From Paracoccaceae bacterium (GTDB taxonomy: Bacteria > Pseudomonadota > Alphaproteobacteria > Rhodobacterales > Rhodobacteraceae): DNA of 64,000 nucleotides. The stretch spans positions 186,001-250,000 of the forward strand of contig JAIOYF010000006.1 in assembly GCA_021741245.1 (NCBI GenBank). The letters are read 5' to 3'. Made by a program: the position numbers and the translations under genes. The number at the start of each line of letters is the position of its first letter. Within the stretch, counting starts at the first letter, position 1. The notes under the pieces were generated by a model. The model did not search any database, was not told where the DNA came from, and was given only the letters and a program-made list of their open reading frames with translations. Below, in pieces: positions 1 through 10,022 of the stretch.

Positions 1-68
1 GCCTTGGGCAAATGGGTTTCGTACTGCGGCCAAAGCTCTGGCGCGGCGAACAAGACGGTCAGGGTCAC
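1..68 (-). CDS. Partial CDS, N-terminus of a probable 2-hydroxyacid dehydrogenase (GhrA-like)
   Basis: Only the first 22 complete codons are in the window, and the gene runs off the left edge. It starts with GTG at 66-68, six bases after the rodA stop codon, with an AGGT ribosome-binding element about 8 bases upstream. The visible N-terminus begins MTLTVLFAAPELWPQYE. This resembles the first beta strand (V-L-F-A) and following W-x-x-Y of the glyoxylate/hydroxypyruvate reductase A group, which I recall sitting after rodA in related genomes. With so little sequence the family is a guess, but the start, spacing and codon use make a real gene likely. It is probably the last gene of the mre-rodA operon. 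Confidence 0.4.
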   Translation of the reverse strand, partial: MTLTVLFAAPELWPQYETHLPK

Positions 69-74
69 GGGCGG

Positions 75-1214
75 TTACCTCGGTCGGTGGATATGTGCGC
101 TTTGGATCAGCCCAAAGGCAATCAGCAAGACCAACATGGCCGAACCGCCATAGGAAAGGAAGGGCAACGGCACCCCCACGACCGGGGCCAATCCCATGAC
201 CATCGACAGGTTGATCGCAAGATAGAGGAAAAAGTTCACTGCGATCCCAAGGATCAAGAGGGTCGAGAAGCGATCCTTGTTTTGCAAGGCCGAGACAAAG
301 CAGAACACCAAGATCAGGCCATAAAGGATCAGCAAACTGAACACGCCGACAAACCCGAACTCTTCACCAAGGGTGGTAAAGATGAAGTCGGTTTCCTTTT
401 CGGGCAAAAAGTTCAGCCGGCTTTGCGTGCCTTGCATGAACCCCTTGCCGTTCCAGCCGCCCGATCCAAGGGCGATCTGCGCCTGAATGATGTTATAGCC
501 TGCGCCCAAAGGATCGGCGGTCGGATCAAGAAAGGTGTCGATCCGGCGATATTGGTAATCGTGCAAGAATTGCCAATCGGTGCCGCGCGTGGTGAAAACC
601 GAAGTGACCGCCCCTACGACAATCAGCAAAACAGCCGCGAAATACCACCAACTGACCCCCGCCAAAAGCATCACCGCCCCGCCGATCATCAAGATGATCA
701 GGGCAGTGCCAAGGTTGGGCTGCATCAAGACCAGAACGGTCGGAATCAAGGTCAGGATCACTGGCACCGCCACCCAAAGCGGGTTCGAGACCTTTCTGAC
801 ATCCAGCCAGTCGTAATAGGCCGCCAGCATCATCACCAACGTCACCTTCATCAACTCCGAAGGTTGCAAGCGAAAGCCGCCAAATTCGATCCAGCGCTGT
901 GCGCCCATGCCGATGGTTCCGAAGAACTCCACGATCAGCAGCAAGATGATACTGACCAGATAGGCCAACAGGCTCATGTTGCGCCAAAACCAGATCGGCA
1001 CGAAGGCGATAAAGAACATGATCGCCGCGCCAAGGCCAAAGACCTTCATCTGGCGACCGGCCCAAACCTCCATCCGACCACCTGCGATGGAGTAAAGGGT
1101 CAAAAACCCCACCGCGGACACAGCCGTGACCAAGACCACCAAAGGCCAGTTCATATACAGGACCTTGCGCAGGCCACTGGGCACGAATTTGACGCGATAT
1201 TCCAGAAAACTCAT
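75..1214 (-). CDS. rodA: Rod shape-determining protein RodA (SEDS peptidoglycan glycosyltransferase)
   Basis: RodA polymerises lipid II into glycan strands in the elongasome, working with PBP2 at the inner membrane. The 379-residue product is almost entirely hydrophobic, with the serial membrane spans expected of SEDS proteins (about ten in the family). The conserved loop PEKETDFIFTTLGEE (271-285) carries the Asp (D276) that aligns with the catalytic Asp of SEDS enzymes. The QPNLGTALI segment near 165 is also typical. The ATG start lies 9 bases after the mrdA stop codon, so the two genes are co-transcribed. Length is normal for the family. The N-terminus MSFLEYRVK matches what I know of Rhodobacter RodA, which supports this start. 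Confidence 0.95.
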   Translation of the reverse strand: MSFLEYRVKFVPSGLRKVLYMNWPLVVLVTAVSAVGFLTLYSIAGGRMEVWAGRQMKVFGLGAAIMFFIAFVPIWFWRNMSLLAYLVSIILLLIVEFFGTIGMGAQRWIEFGGFRLQPSELMKVTLVMMLAAYYDWLDVRKVSNPLWVAVPVILTLIPTVLVLMQPNLGTALIILMIGGAVMLLAGVSWWYFAAVLLIVVGAVTSVFTTRGTDWQFLHDYQYRRIDTFLDPTADPLGAGYNIIQAQIALGSGGWNGKGFMQGTQSRLNFLPEKETDFIFTTLGEEFGFVGVFSLLILYGLILVFCFVSALQNKDRFSTLLILGIAVNFFLYLAINLSMVMGLAPVVGVPLPFLSYGGSAMLVLLIAFGLIQSAHIHRPR

Positions 1215-1223
1215 CGCAGGCCC

Positions 1224-3167
1224 CTATGACCGCGAGGGGCTGGGTAAAGCCCCATCCGCATCGCGAAGGGGCAGTTTTTCAAGCATGGAGGCGATCCGGT
1301 TGCGCTGACTTGACGGATAGGCCGAAAGTGGGGGCAGCCCCTCTGACAGCGCACTCAGGATCACATCGCGGGCAATCGGGGCGGCTGCCGTTGACCCGCC
1401 GCCGCCATGTTCCACCACCACTGACACCGCATAGCGCGGGTTGTCATAGGGGGCAAAGCCCACAAACAGGGCGTGGTCACGCCGATCCCATGGCAATTGT
1501 TCATTGGCGATCACCCCGCGCGCGCGTTCGGCGGCACTGATGTTACGGACCTGACTTGTGCCGGTCTTGCCCGCCCATTTCAAAGCCTCGTCCACAATGC
1601 GCGAAGATTTCGCTGTCCCGCGTTCCGCATTGATCACCGAGTACATCCCGGCCCGAACCTTGCTAAGGGCGATCGCGTCAATTCCAAGGCTTTCCTGATC
1701 TTCGATTGGCACGACCTTGCCATCAATCGCATGGACTAGCCGGGGCTTGATCTCCCGTCCCGTGGCAATGCGGGCCGTCATGACCGCAAGCTGCAGCGGA
1801 GAGGTCAGGACATAGCCCTGACCGATGCTGGCATTGATCGTATCGCCAATCCGCCACTCGGCCTTGTGCCGCTCGGACTTCCAAGCCTTGTTGGGCATGA
1901 TCCCTTCGGCAATGGCCGACATGGGAATATCGTGGCGCACCCCAAGACCAAGGCGTCTGCCCATCTCGGCAATCTTGTCGATGCCGACCTTTTGCGCGAT
2001 CTCGTAGAAAAACACGTCGCAGCTTTCCGACAGGGCGCGTTCCAGATTGACCTTGCCATGGCCCGACCGCTTCCAGCAGTGAAAGCGGCGATCTGCCACC
2101 TCCAGATATCCGGGGCAGCTTTCGTGCTTGTCCACCGCAATGACGCCCTCTTTCAAGCCAGCAAGTGCGGTGATCATCTTGAAGGTAGAGCCCGGCGGAT
2201 ACAGCCCCTGCACCGTCTTGTTGGCCAAGGGTCTGTGGTCATTCTCGGTCAGTTGGTTGTAGTCGGCATGGCTGATCCCGCGGACGAAAAGGTTCGGGTC
2301 GAACGAGGGGGCCGAAACAATTGCAATGATATCGCCTGTCTGCACATCCATCACCACGGCAGAGGCAGCTTCGTCACCCAAGCGGGCTTGCACGAAATTT
2401 TGCACATCCGCATTGATGGTCAGGCGAATATCCGCGCCGGGGGTGCCCTCTTGGCGCTCCAACTCGCGCATCACGCGGCCAACGGCATTCACCTCGATCC
2501 GCTTGGTGCCCGCCCGCCCGCGCAGGGTGTCTTCCATCCAGCGTTCAACGCCGATCTTGCCGATCTGGAATTTTGGAATCGTCAGCAAAGGATCGGGCGC
2601 CTCTATCCCCGCCAGATCTTTTTCCGAGACCGGCCCGACATAGCCAAGGATATGGGCAAAATCCACGTCGCGCGGATAAACCCGGCTTAACCCCACCTCT
2701 GGCGATACGCCGGGCAAGGAGGGTGCATTAAGGGCAACCTTGGACAGATCTTCCCATGTCACACGGTCTGCGACAGTGATCGGGGCAAAGGGTGAGTTGC
2801 GTTTTACCTCTTTGGTCGCGCGTTCCAGATCGTCCTCGGTCAGCGGGATCACATGCGCCAGTTTTGACAAGACGGCGTTCACATCGCCTGCATCTTCGCG
2901 CGTGATAACAACGCGGTAGTTCTGCTCATTACCTGCCAAAAGTTTGCCATTGCGGTCTTGGATCAAGCCACGGGTTGGCGGCAACAAGCGGATCGAGATG
3001 CGGTTTTCCTCGGCCAGAAGCTTGAACTGATCGCCCTGTTCCACCGAAAGATACCGCATGCGCGCACCCAGAACGGCGAACATGGCCGTCATGGCGCCGC
3101 CCAACAAAAGTGAGCGGCGGTGCACCTGACGGGCGCTGTCTTCGGTTTCCTTGGGGCTGCGTCTCAC
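1224..3167 (-). CDS. mrdA: Penicillin-binding protein 2 (elongasome transpeptidase)
   Basis: This is the class B transpeptidase that cross-links peptidoglycan during cell elongation, as the partner of RodA. It has 647 residues. A short cytoplasmic N-terminus is followed by one membrane anchor (about 19-36), a PBP dimer domain (about 60-235) and a transpeptidase domain. All three active-site motifs are visible: STFK at 327-330 with the acylated Ser, SCD at 382-384, and KTG at 534-536. It sits between mreD (12-base gap) and rodA (9-base gap) in the same operon. The order mreB-mreC-mreD-mrdA-rodA is the classic proteobacterial elongation cluster. Nothing is missing or unusual. Confidence 0.96.
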   Translation of the reverse strand: MRRSPKETEDSARQVHRRSLLLGGAMTAMFAVLGARMRYLSVEQGDQFKLLAEENRISIRLLPPTRGLIQDRNGKLLAGNEQNYRVVITREDAGDVNAVLSKLAHVIPLTEDDLERATKEVKRNSPFAPITVADRVTWEDLSKVALNAPSLPGVSPEVGLSRVYPRDVDFAHILGYVGPVSEKDLAGIEAPDPLLTIPKFQIGKIGVERWMEDTLRGRAGTKRIEVNAVGRVMRELERQEGTPGADIRLTINADVQNFVQARLGDEAASAVVMDVQTGDIIAIVSAPSFDPNLFVRGISHADYNQLTENDHRPLANKTVQGLYPPGSTFKMITALAGLKEGVIAVDKHESCPGYLEVADRRFHCWKRSGHGKVNLERALSESCDVFFYEIAQKVGIDKIAEMGRRLGLGVRHDIPMSAIAEGIMPNKAWKSERHKAEWRIGDTINASIGQGYVLTSPLQLAVMTARIATGREIKPRLVHAIDGKVVPIEDQESLGIDAIALSKVRAGMYSVINAERGTAKSSRIVDEALKWAGKTGTSQVRNISAAERARGVIANEQLPWDRRDHALFVGFAPYDNPRYAVSVVVEHGGGGSTAAAPIARDVILSALSEGLPPLSAYPSSQRNRIASMLEKLPLRDADGALPSPSRS

Positions 3168-3179
3168 CGCCCTACCTTT

Positions 3180-3719
3180 CTAAAGTCTTCTGCCAAAATC
3201 ATCCACCTCGCCCGTCGCGGGCTTGCGCAGGTCAAAGACCAGACGACTGGCGATCACCACGACAGGATAGCACAAGATCGACCACAAAACCTGCAACAGG
3301 GCAAAGCCGAATCCGGGCTGTGGCAGGAACGATAGCGTGAAGATAAGCCGATAGGCCAACAGACAGGCCACCATCAACCCCGCCACAAGGGCCCATTCGG
3401 CCACAAAAGCCAGTTCCCGCGTCAGCGCCACGCGGGAGCGGATGAACTCCACCGCAATGACAACCAGTGCCGTCCAAAGACCGGGCGGGCGCATCAAGAT
3501 CATGTCTTCCATCAGCAAGACCAGAACAAGCAACCAGACCGGCAAGAAATCGGGCCGCCGCATGGCCCATGCCATGATCACACACAACAAGATATCGGGT
3601 CCCGGCCAATCCCCCGCGACCGAGCCCAAAGGCAAAAGCCGCACAAACAGCAAAATCGCGGCGACCAAAAGAAAGCCGCCCCGATAGAGCCAGACCGAGG
3701 AGCGGACGCCCTCAGCCAT
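3180..3719 (-). CDS. mreD: Rod shape-determining protein MreD
   Basis: MreD is a small polytopic inner-membrane protein that links MreC to the elongasome. The chosen ATG at 3719 (MAEGVRSSVWLYRGG) overlaps the mreC stop by 8 bases (ATGGCTGA arrangement), a coupling common in this operon. It gives 179 residues. The open frame continues upstream to 3863, but that part lies inside mreC, is Arg/Pro-rich and is not MreD-like. The rest is a run of about five hydrophobic segments with the charged loop MEDMILMRPPGLWT between spans. Sequence conservation in MreD is low, so the assignment rests mainly on position between mreC and mrdA and on topology. Confidence 0.88.
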   Translation of the reverse strand: MAEGVRSSVWLYRGGFLLVAAILLFVRLLPLGSVAGDWPGPDILLCVIMAWAMRRPDFLPVWLLVLVLLMEDMILMRPPGLWTALVVIAVEFIRSRVALTRELAFVAEWALVAGLMVACLLAYRLIFTLSFLPQPGFGFALLQVLWSILCYPVVVIASRLVFDLRKPATGEVDDFGRRL

Positions 3720-4695
3720 CGCCACCCTCCGTCTCGGAACCGGCATCGGCATTCGGGTCCGCCTCTGGTTGCGTTCCAGACGCAGGAATTGCCCCGGTAT
3801 CAAGCGCCTCAGTGGTGTCTGGTCCTGCGGGCAAGATCGGGGGGGCGACAAGGGCGCCCGCATCCGTGATCGGGTCCAATTGGTGACTGCGCAGGACCCG
3901 AAGGAACTCCAGCCGCTGATAATCCGCGCTCAGGGCCACCCGCAAGCGCCGGTCCGTGCCAAGCACCACTTGCCCGATCAACAGGCCCGGCGGGAACATC
4001 GCCCCGTCACCCGATGTCACAACCCGGTCCCCCGGACGCACCTCATCAGGGTCTTCCAGAAACTCCAATGGCGGCAGGGTGGAATTGTCGCCCGACAAAA
4101 GGCTCTTTTGACCCGAGGGTTGCACCGTCACCGGAATGCGGCTGTTGGTGTCGGTCAACAAGATCACCCGGCTGGTCCGCTCTCCCACGCCGGAAATACG
4201 GCCCACAAGACCGATGCCATCCATCGTGGCCCAGCCATCGCGAATGCCATCGCGGCTGCCCACATTGATCAGCACAGATTGCCGAAACGGGCTGCCACTG
4301 TCGGTCAGAACCTGCCCTGTGACATGGGTCAGCTTTGGGTCAAGCCGCACTTGGTTGAGGTCAAGCAGCCGGGCGTTTTGCTGCTCCAGTTGCAGGGCGG
4401 CCTCTTTCCACGCCTTCATCTGCTGCAATTCGCGCCGCAATTCCTGATTTTGCTCATAAAGCCCGGCATAGCTTTGGAATTGGTCAATCATATCGGCAGC
4501 CTTGGTCACGGGCACAAAGGCCCAGTCAAAGCTTGGCACGACACGATCCACAAGGGCCGCGCGAAACCGCTCCACGCGCGGCGAGTCGATCCGCCACAAC
4601 AAGAACAGCCCCAGCAACAAGATGATCAACAGACCCACAAGCACACGCCGGATGGGGCGCGAGAAATCTTCCGGGTCTGTGCGTATCTTGCTCAT
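3712..4695 (-). CDS. mreC: Rod shape-determining protein MreC
   Basis: MreC is a bitopic periplasmic scaffold that activates PBP2-RodA. The 327-residue product has a short basic cytoplasmic tail, a single membrane span (about 18-35), a coiled-coil stretch (about 75-112, rich in QNQELRRELQQ-type heptads) and then the two beta-barrel domains. These contain the VGRISGVGERTSRVILLTD region characteristic of MreC. The C-terminal 45 residues are a low-complexity acidic, Pro/Ala/Thr-rich tail, as in many alphaproteobacterial MreC proteins. It lies 52 bases after mreB and overlaps mreD by 8 bases. Confidence 0.94.
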   Translation of the reverse strand: MSKIRTDPEDFSRPIRRVLVGLLIILLLGLFLLWRIDSPRVERFRAALVDRVVPSFDWAFVPVTKAADMIDQFQSYAGLYEQNQELRRELQQMKAWKEAALQLEQQNARLLDLNQVRLDPKLTHVTGQVLTDSGSPFRQSVLINVGSRDGIRDGWATMDGIGLVGRISGVGERTSRVILLTDTNSRIPVTVQPSGQKSLLSGDNSTLPPLEFLEDPDEVRPGDRVVTSGDGAMFPPGLLIGQVVLGTDRRLRVALSADYQRLEFLRVLRSHQLDPITDAGALVAPPILPAGPDTTEALDTGAIPASGTQPEADPNADAGSETEGGDG

Positions 4696-4747
4696 TCACC
4701 TGCCCCCGGGGTCAGACAGCAGGCCAAAAAAGGCCCGCGTGGCTGGA

Positions 4748-5845
<1,098 letters not shown>

Positions 5846-6036
5846 TCATATAAAGCGCAGTATTGCCAAGCGAAAGTCCCGGGCTGCGCCCCCTGCGCAA
5901 TTCCGCGTGTTTGCATTTAAACACCATTTTTGCCTGCCTGAAGGGACCCAACCGCAACAATCCTTGCACTTTAGGAACATCTACCCATGCTGTTGCAAGG
6001 TTCCGGGTCGGGCCGCTGTGACATGGGGAGAAAATA

Positions 6037-6801
6037 ATGTCAGCCGTTTCGGGTCGAATTGCCCTTGTTACTGGCGCAGGCAGCGCGGGGGGAATCGGTT
6101 TTGCCATCGCCCGTGCTCTGGTTGGGGCAGGGGCGCGGGTCTGTATCACCTCAACCACCGATCGGATTTTTGACCGCGCGGCCAGCTTGGGCTGCATGGC
6201 GCATGTCGCGGATCTGACCGATCCCGATCAGGTCAATGTGCTGTTTGCGACCATTGCGCGAACACTCGGCCCGATCGAGATTTTGGTGAATAACGCGGGC
6301 ATGGTGCAGACTGGCAAGGGGATTGACCGACAGCGGCTTGGCGGTTGGTCCGATCCCGATTGGGCGCATCACATGGCGCTCAACATCAACACAACCTTTC
6401 ATTGCACCCGCGCGGCCCTGCCGGGGATGGAGGCGCGGCAGTTTGGCCGGATCATCAATATCGCCTCAGTCACCGGGCCATTGGTCACGATTGACGGCTC
6501 CTCGGCCTATGCGACCGCAAAAGCGGCGATCACGGGGATGACCCGCTCGGTTGCGCTTGAATATGGGCGGGCAGGGATCACGTGCAACGCGGTCCTTCCC
6601 GGCTGGATCGAAACCGAAAGCAGCTCTGAAGGGGAGATTGCAGCCGGGCGCGCAACCCCGGCAGGCCGCCCCGGCACCCCCGATGAGGTTGCCGCCTGTG
6701 TTTTGTTCCTTGCGTCCGAGGGCGCGAGTTACGTCAACGGCACGATGATTGTGGTCGATGGCGGAAACACGCTGCAAGAGATGAAAGGGGCAGGGGGATA
6801 G
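6037..6801 (+). CDS. SDR-family NAD(P)-dependent oxidoreductase (FabG-like)
   Basis: This is a classical short-chain dehydrogenase/reductase of 254 residues. The cofactor motif TGAGSAGGIG (TGxxxGxG-like) is near residue 12, and NNAG is near residue 87. The catalytic Ser lies in IASVTG (about 147) and the YxxxK site is in YATAKAA (about 161-165). The C-terminus GTMIVVDGGNTLQE is typical of 3-oxoacyl-ACP-reductase-like members. TSTTD after beta-2 does not make the NAD versus NADP preference clear to me. It is transcribed divergently from mreB and preceded by GGGGAGAAAAT. The substrate cannot be told from sequence, and no pathway partners sit beside it. Confidence 0.88.
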   Translation: MSAVSGRIALVTGAGSAGGIGFAIARALVGAGARVCITSTTDRIFDRAASLGCMAHVADLTDPDQVNVLFATIARTLGPIEILVNNAGMVQTGKGIDRQRLGGWSDPDWAHHMALNINTTFHCTRAALPGMEARQFGRIINIASVTGPLVTIDGSSAYATAKAAITGMTRSVALEYGRAGITCNAVLPGWIETESSSEGEIAAGRATPAGRPGTPDEVAACVLFLASEGASYVNGTMIVVDGGNTLQEMKGAGG

Positions 6802-6866
6802 CCCCTGTCGCCCGCAGGGGCAGGGTGCTACACCCTTGGTCTTGAATTGACAAAAGGCCCCTGAGC

Positions 6867-7616
6867 ATGAACGACCCCACCTTTCTTCCCGGCGTTCCGG
6901 CTGATGCGGTTCTGGCAGCCCTGCGCCGCGCGCCGGGGCGCGAATTGGCCGCTGGCAAATTTGATGGCCCCGATTCCTCTGCCGCGCTTGCCGCCAATGC
7001 CTTTGGTTGGTTCTTGAACCGTGCCGCGCAGTTGCCACCTCTGCCATCGGTGCCGATGGGTCAACCCGAACAGGTCGAGGTGGAGGTCGAGATGCCCTTC
7101 CCTTGGCGGGGTGACCGCCATCCGTGGCTTGATGCTGCGATCACCACGGCCACGACCCTTGTCGGCATTGAAAGCAAACGCTTTGAACCCTTTCGCCCGC
7201 AAAAGACCGTTCAGTTTTCCGAGGGTTTTGACAGCCGCGATTGGGGCCCCGGCATGGCGCCGTTCAATGCGATGCGGGCTGCGCTGACGTCGGGCGGAGA
7301 AGTGTTTCAGGCGTTGAATGCGGCGCAGCTTGTGAAACACGCCTTTGCCCTGCGGACCCAAGGGGTGAAACGGGCGCGCGGGGCTGTGCTGGTGTATCTA
7401 TATAGTGAACCAAAGGTCTGGGCCTCGGGCAAGGCGGTGGACCCTGCACGCATCGCTTTGCATCGCAAAGAGGTCGGTCGCTTTGCCAAAGCCGTTCACG
7501 GCGCTGATGTGACCTTTGCCCCCGTGCGCTGGTCTGAGCTTTTGGCGCAATGGTCGCGCCATGCGCCCGTTGCTGACCATGCGGCAGCCCTTTTGGCCCG
7601 CTTTGGCCCCCTGTAA
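6867..7616 (+). CDS. Unrecognised protein with a PD-(D/E)XK-like ESK segment
   Basis: This 249-residue soluble protein has no signal peptide or membrane span. I do not recognise the family with confidence. The segment VGIESKRFEPFRP (about 97-109) contains an E-S-K triad flanked by an acidic residue. Together with a later hydrophobic strand (RGAVLVYLYSEP, about 167-178), it is reminiscent of the core of PD-(D/E)XK nuclease-fold proteins such as the PGN_0703-like group. The catalytic Asp/Glu set is not securely identified. It lies 65 bases after the SDR gene on the same strand and upstream of rpsA. Codon use is like its neighbours, so recent transfer is not indicated. Confidence 0.6.
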   Translation: MNDPTFLPGVPADAVLAALRRAPGRELAAGKFDGPDSSAALAANAFGWFLNRAAQLPPLPSVPMGQPEQVEVEVEMPFPWRGDRHPWLDAAITTATTLVGIESKRFEPFRPQKTVQFSEGFDSRDWGPGMAPFNAMRAALTSGGEVFQALNAAQLVKHAFALRTQGVKRARGAVLVYLYSEPKVWASGKAVDPARIALHRKEVGRFAKAVHGADVTFAPVRWSELLAQWSRHAPVADHAAALLARFGPL

Positions 7617-7804
7617 TGGCCTGGTTTTTGGGCCGTGGGGGGTGTAAAGAGCGCCCGGCAGAACCAAGTCTTGCAAATTGCGCCCAACCCGACTAAGGAC
7701 GCGCTCGGAACGGGTCGGGCACATGCCACGGCCCTTCTGCCATTAGAGCAAGACCGGCGGAGCCAACCGCATGGCCAGAAAACCATGAAAAGGAACTGTA
7801 CTGC

Positions 7805-9487
7805 ATGTGCGCTAAAGCATCTATGGACGAATTCGAAGCCCTTCTGAAAGAAAGCTTCGAGATTGACACCCCCGAAGAGGGTTCTGTTGTCAAAGGCCGG
7901 GTTATCGCGATTGAAGCGGGCCAAGCCATCATCGACGTCGGCTACAAAATGGAAGGCCGCGTTGATCTGAAAGAATTTGCGAACCCCGGCGAACAGCCCG
8001 ACATCAATGTCGGCGATGAAGTCGAGGTCTATCTGGACCGCGTTGAAAACGCACGTGGCGAGGCTGTCATCAGCCGTGACAAAGCCCGTCGCGAAGAAGC
8101 CTGGGATCGTCTGGAAAAAGCCTACGCCTCTGAGACGCGCGTTGATGGTGCGATCTTTGGTCGTGTCAAAGGCGGCTTCACGGTTGATCTGGGCGGCGCA
8201 GTTGCCTTCCTTCCCGGCTCACAGGTCGATGTCCGCCCGGTGCGTGACGCTGGCCCGCTGATGGGCATGAAGCAGCCCTTCCAGATCCTGAAAATGGACC
8301 GTCGCCGTGGCAACATCGTTGTGTCGCGCCGCGCTATTCTGGAAGAAAGCCGCGCCGAACAGCGCGCTGAAGTTATCGGCAACCTGACCGAAGGTCAGAC
8401 CGTCGATGGCGTGGTCAAGAACATCACCGAATACGGTGCGTTCGTTGATCTGGGCGGTGTTGACGGCCTGTTGCACGTGACCGACATGGCATGGCGCCGT
8501 GTGAACCACCCGTCGGAAATCCTTGCCATCGGCGAGACCGTCAAGGTTCAGGTCATCAAGATCAACAAAGACACCCACCGCATCAGCCTTGGCATGAAGC
8601 AGCTGCAAGAAGATCCGTGGGATGCAGTCGAGCGTGCCTATCCGCTTGGCTCGGTCCACAAGGGCCGCGTGACCAACATCACCGATTACGGCGCATTTGT
8701 TGAGCTGGAAGCCGGTGTCGAAGGTCTGGTTCACGTCTCGGAAATGTCCTGGACCAAAAAGAACGTCCACCCCGGCAAGATCGTTTCGACCAGCCAGGAA
8801 GTCGACGTCATGGTTCTGGAAATCGACAGCACCAAGCGTCGTGTTTCCCTTGGCCTCAAGCAGACCCAGCGCAACCCATGGGAAGTCTTTGCTGAAACCC
8901 ACCCAGTGGGCTCGGTCATCGAAGGCGAAGTCAAGAACATCACCGAATTCGGTCTGTTCGTTGGTCTGGAAAACGACATCGACGGCATGGTTCACCTGTC
9001 CGACCTGTCGTGGGATCAGCGCGGCGAAGACGCCATTGCAAACTACCGCAAGGGCGACTTGGTCAAGGCGTCGGTCTCTGAAGTCGATGTTGAGAAAGAG
9101 CGTATCTCGCTTTCGGTCAAGGCCCTTGGTGAAGACAACTTCACCGATGCGGTTGATGGCGTAAAGCGTGGCGGGATCATCACCGTCGAAGTGACCGCGA
9201 TCGAAGATGGTGGCATCGAAGTGGAATACAACGGCGCCAAGTCGTTCATCCGCCGCAGCGACCTGAGCCGTGACCGTGCCGACCAGCGCCCCGAGCGTTT
9301 CGGCGTGGGCGACAAGATCGACGTTCGCGTGACCAACATCGACCCAAAGACCCGCCGTTTGGGTCTGTCGATCAAGGCACGCGAGATCGCAGAAGAGAAA
9401 GAAGCCGTCGAACAATACGGTTCTTCCGATTCGGGCGCGTCGCTTGGCGATATCCTTGGCGCGGCGCTCAAGGGCGACCGCAACTAA
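7805..9487 (+). CDS. rpsA: 30S ribosomal protein S1
   Basis: S1 binds mRNA on the small subunit and helps start translation of structured or weak-SD messages. The 560-residue product has six S1 RNA-binding repeats. The clearest are those beginning with GQTVDGVVKNITEYGAF (about 197), GSVHKGRVTNITDYGAF (about 283) and GSVIEGEVKNITEFGLF (about 370). The N-terminus MCAKASMDEFEALL agrees with rhodobacterial S1, and AAAAGGAA precedes the ATG. The 188-base leader from 7617 is GC-rich and holds a small inverted repeat (CCCGAC 7688-7693 with GTCGGG 7714-7719). I would not call this a proven autoregulatory site. A strong terminator follows the stop codon. Confidence 0.97.
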   Translation: MCAKASMDEFEALLKESFEIDTPEEGSVVKGRVIAIEAGQAIIDVGYKMEGRVDLKEFANPGEQPDINVGDEVEVYLDRVENARGEAVISRDKARREEAWDRLEKAYASETRVDGAIFGRVKGGFTVDLGGAVAFLPGSQVDVRPVRDAGPLMGMKQPFQILKMDRRRGNIVVSRRAILEESRAEQRAEVIGNLTEGQTVDGVVKNITEYGAFVDLGGVDGLLHVTDMAWRRVNHPSEILAIGETVKVQVIKINKDTHRISLGMKQLQEDPWDAVERAYPLGSVHKGRVTNITDYGAFVELEAGVEGLVHVSEMSWTKKNVHPGKIVSTSQEVDVMVLEIDSTKRRVSLGLKQTQRNPWEVFAETHPVGSVIEGEVKNITEFGLFVGLENDIDGMVHLSDLSWDQRGEDAIANYRKGDLVKASVSEVDVEKERISLSVKALGEDNFTDAVDGVKRGGIITVEVTAIEDGGIEVEYNGAKSFIRRSDLSRDRADQRPERFGVGDKIDVRVTNIDPKTRRLGLSIKAREIAEEKEAVEQYGSSDSGASLGDILGAALKGDRN

Positions 9488-9513
9488 GAAAACTGCCCTT
9501 CCGGGCGATGGAG

Positions 9514-9539
9514 GCCCCGCCGCAAGGCGGGGCTTTTTT
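9514..9539 (+). terminator. Rho-independent terminator after rpsA
   Basis: An 8-bp perfect GC stem (GCCCCGCC with GGCGGGGC) is closed by a GCAA tetraloop (9522-9525) and followed directly by six T residues. It lies 27 bases after the rpsA stop codon and should separate rpsA from ihfB. Confidence 0.93.
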
Positions 9540-9662
9540 CTTATCCTCCCCAAAAGGCGGCCTTTTCGTTTGTGTCACCGCGAAGTTTTTGCATATAGTC
9601 CTTCTACAACAACATCGTGGCGGTGCGCATAGGGCAACCAGACCACAGGGGGGACACTTCGG

Positions 9663-9947
9663 ATGATTCGTTCGGAACTGATCCAAAAGATCGCGGATGA
9701 GAACCCGCATTTGACGCAGCGCCATGTGGAGCGCATCGTGAACACCGTGTTTGAAGAGATCATCGAGGCCCTTGCCAAAGGGGATCGGGTTGAGCTTCGC
9801 GGTTTCGGTGCCTTTTCGGTAAAGGCCCGCGACGCGCGCGTCGGCCGCAACCCCCGCACAGGCGAGTCTGTGTCGGTGGAAGACAAGAAGGTCCCGTTCT
9901 TCAAGACCGGCAAATTGTTGCGTGATCGGTTGAACGGCAAGGGCTAA
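9663..9947 (+). CDS. ihfB: Integration host factor subunit beta
   Basis: This is a DNA-bending nucleoid protein that pairs with IHF-alpha. The product is 94 residues, the normal length. It starts [17 protein letters not shown] and carries the HU/IHF signature [18 protein letters not shown] (about 46-63), with the intercalating-Pro arm RNPRTGE at 61-67. GGGGGGAC lies just upstream of the ATG. The rpsA-ihfB order is conserved across proteobacteria. Here ihfB has its own 120-base upstream region after the rpsA terminator, so it is probably transcribed from its own promoter. Confidence 0.96.
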   Translation: MIRSELIQKIADENPHLTQRHVERIVNTVFEEIIEALAKGDRVELRGFGAFSVKARDARVGRNPRTGESVSVEDKKVPFFKTGKLLRDRLNGKG

Positions 9948-10022
9948 ACGGCGCTGCACCCTTGCGTGTGCCCCGGCTTGCGGGGATAGTCTGGTTATGA
10001 CCCCGCCAAGGAGGCACCTTCG

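Noticed and set aside
12-1229. 405-codon open frame on plus
   Set aside because: It lies antisense to rodA, is His/Gln/Arg/Asp-rich and has no protein-like pattern; a shadow caused by high GC.
7617-7804. Possible tRNA or regulatory RNA before rpsA
   Set aside because: Only a short CCCGAC/GTCGGG pairing was found; no cloverleaf or known leader motif could be supported.
8219-9553. 444-codon open frame on minus
   Set aside because: Antisense to rpsA; its repeated look mirrors the S1 repeats and it has no family pattern.
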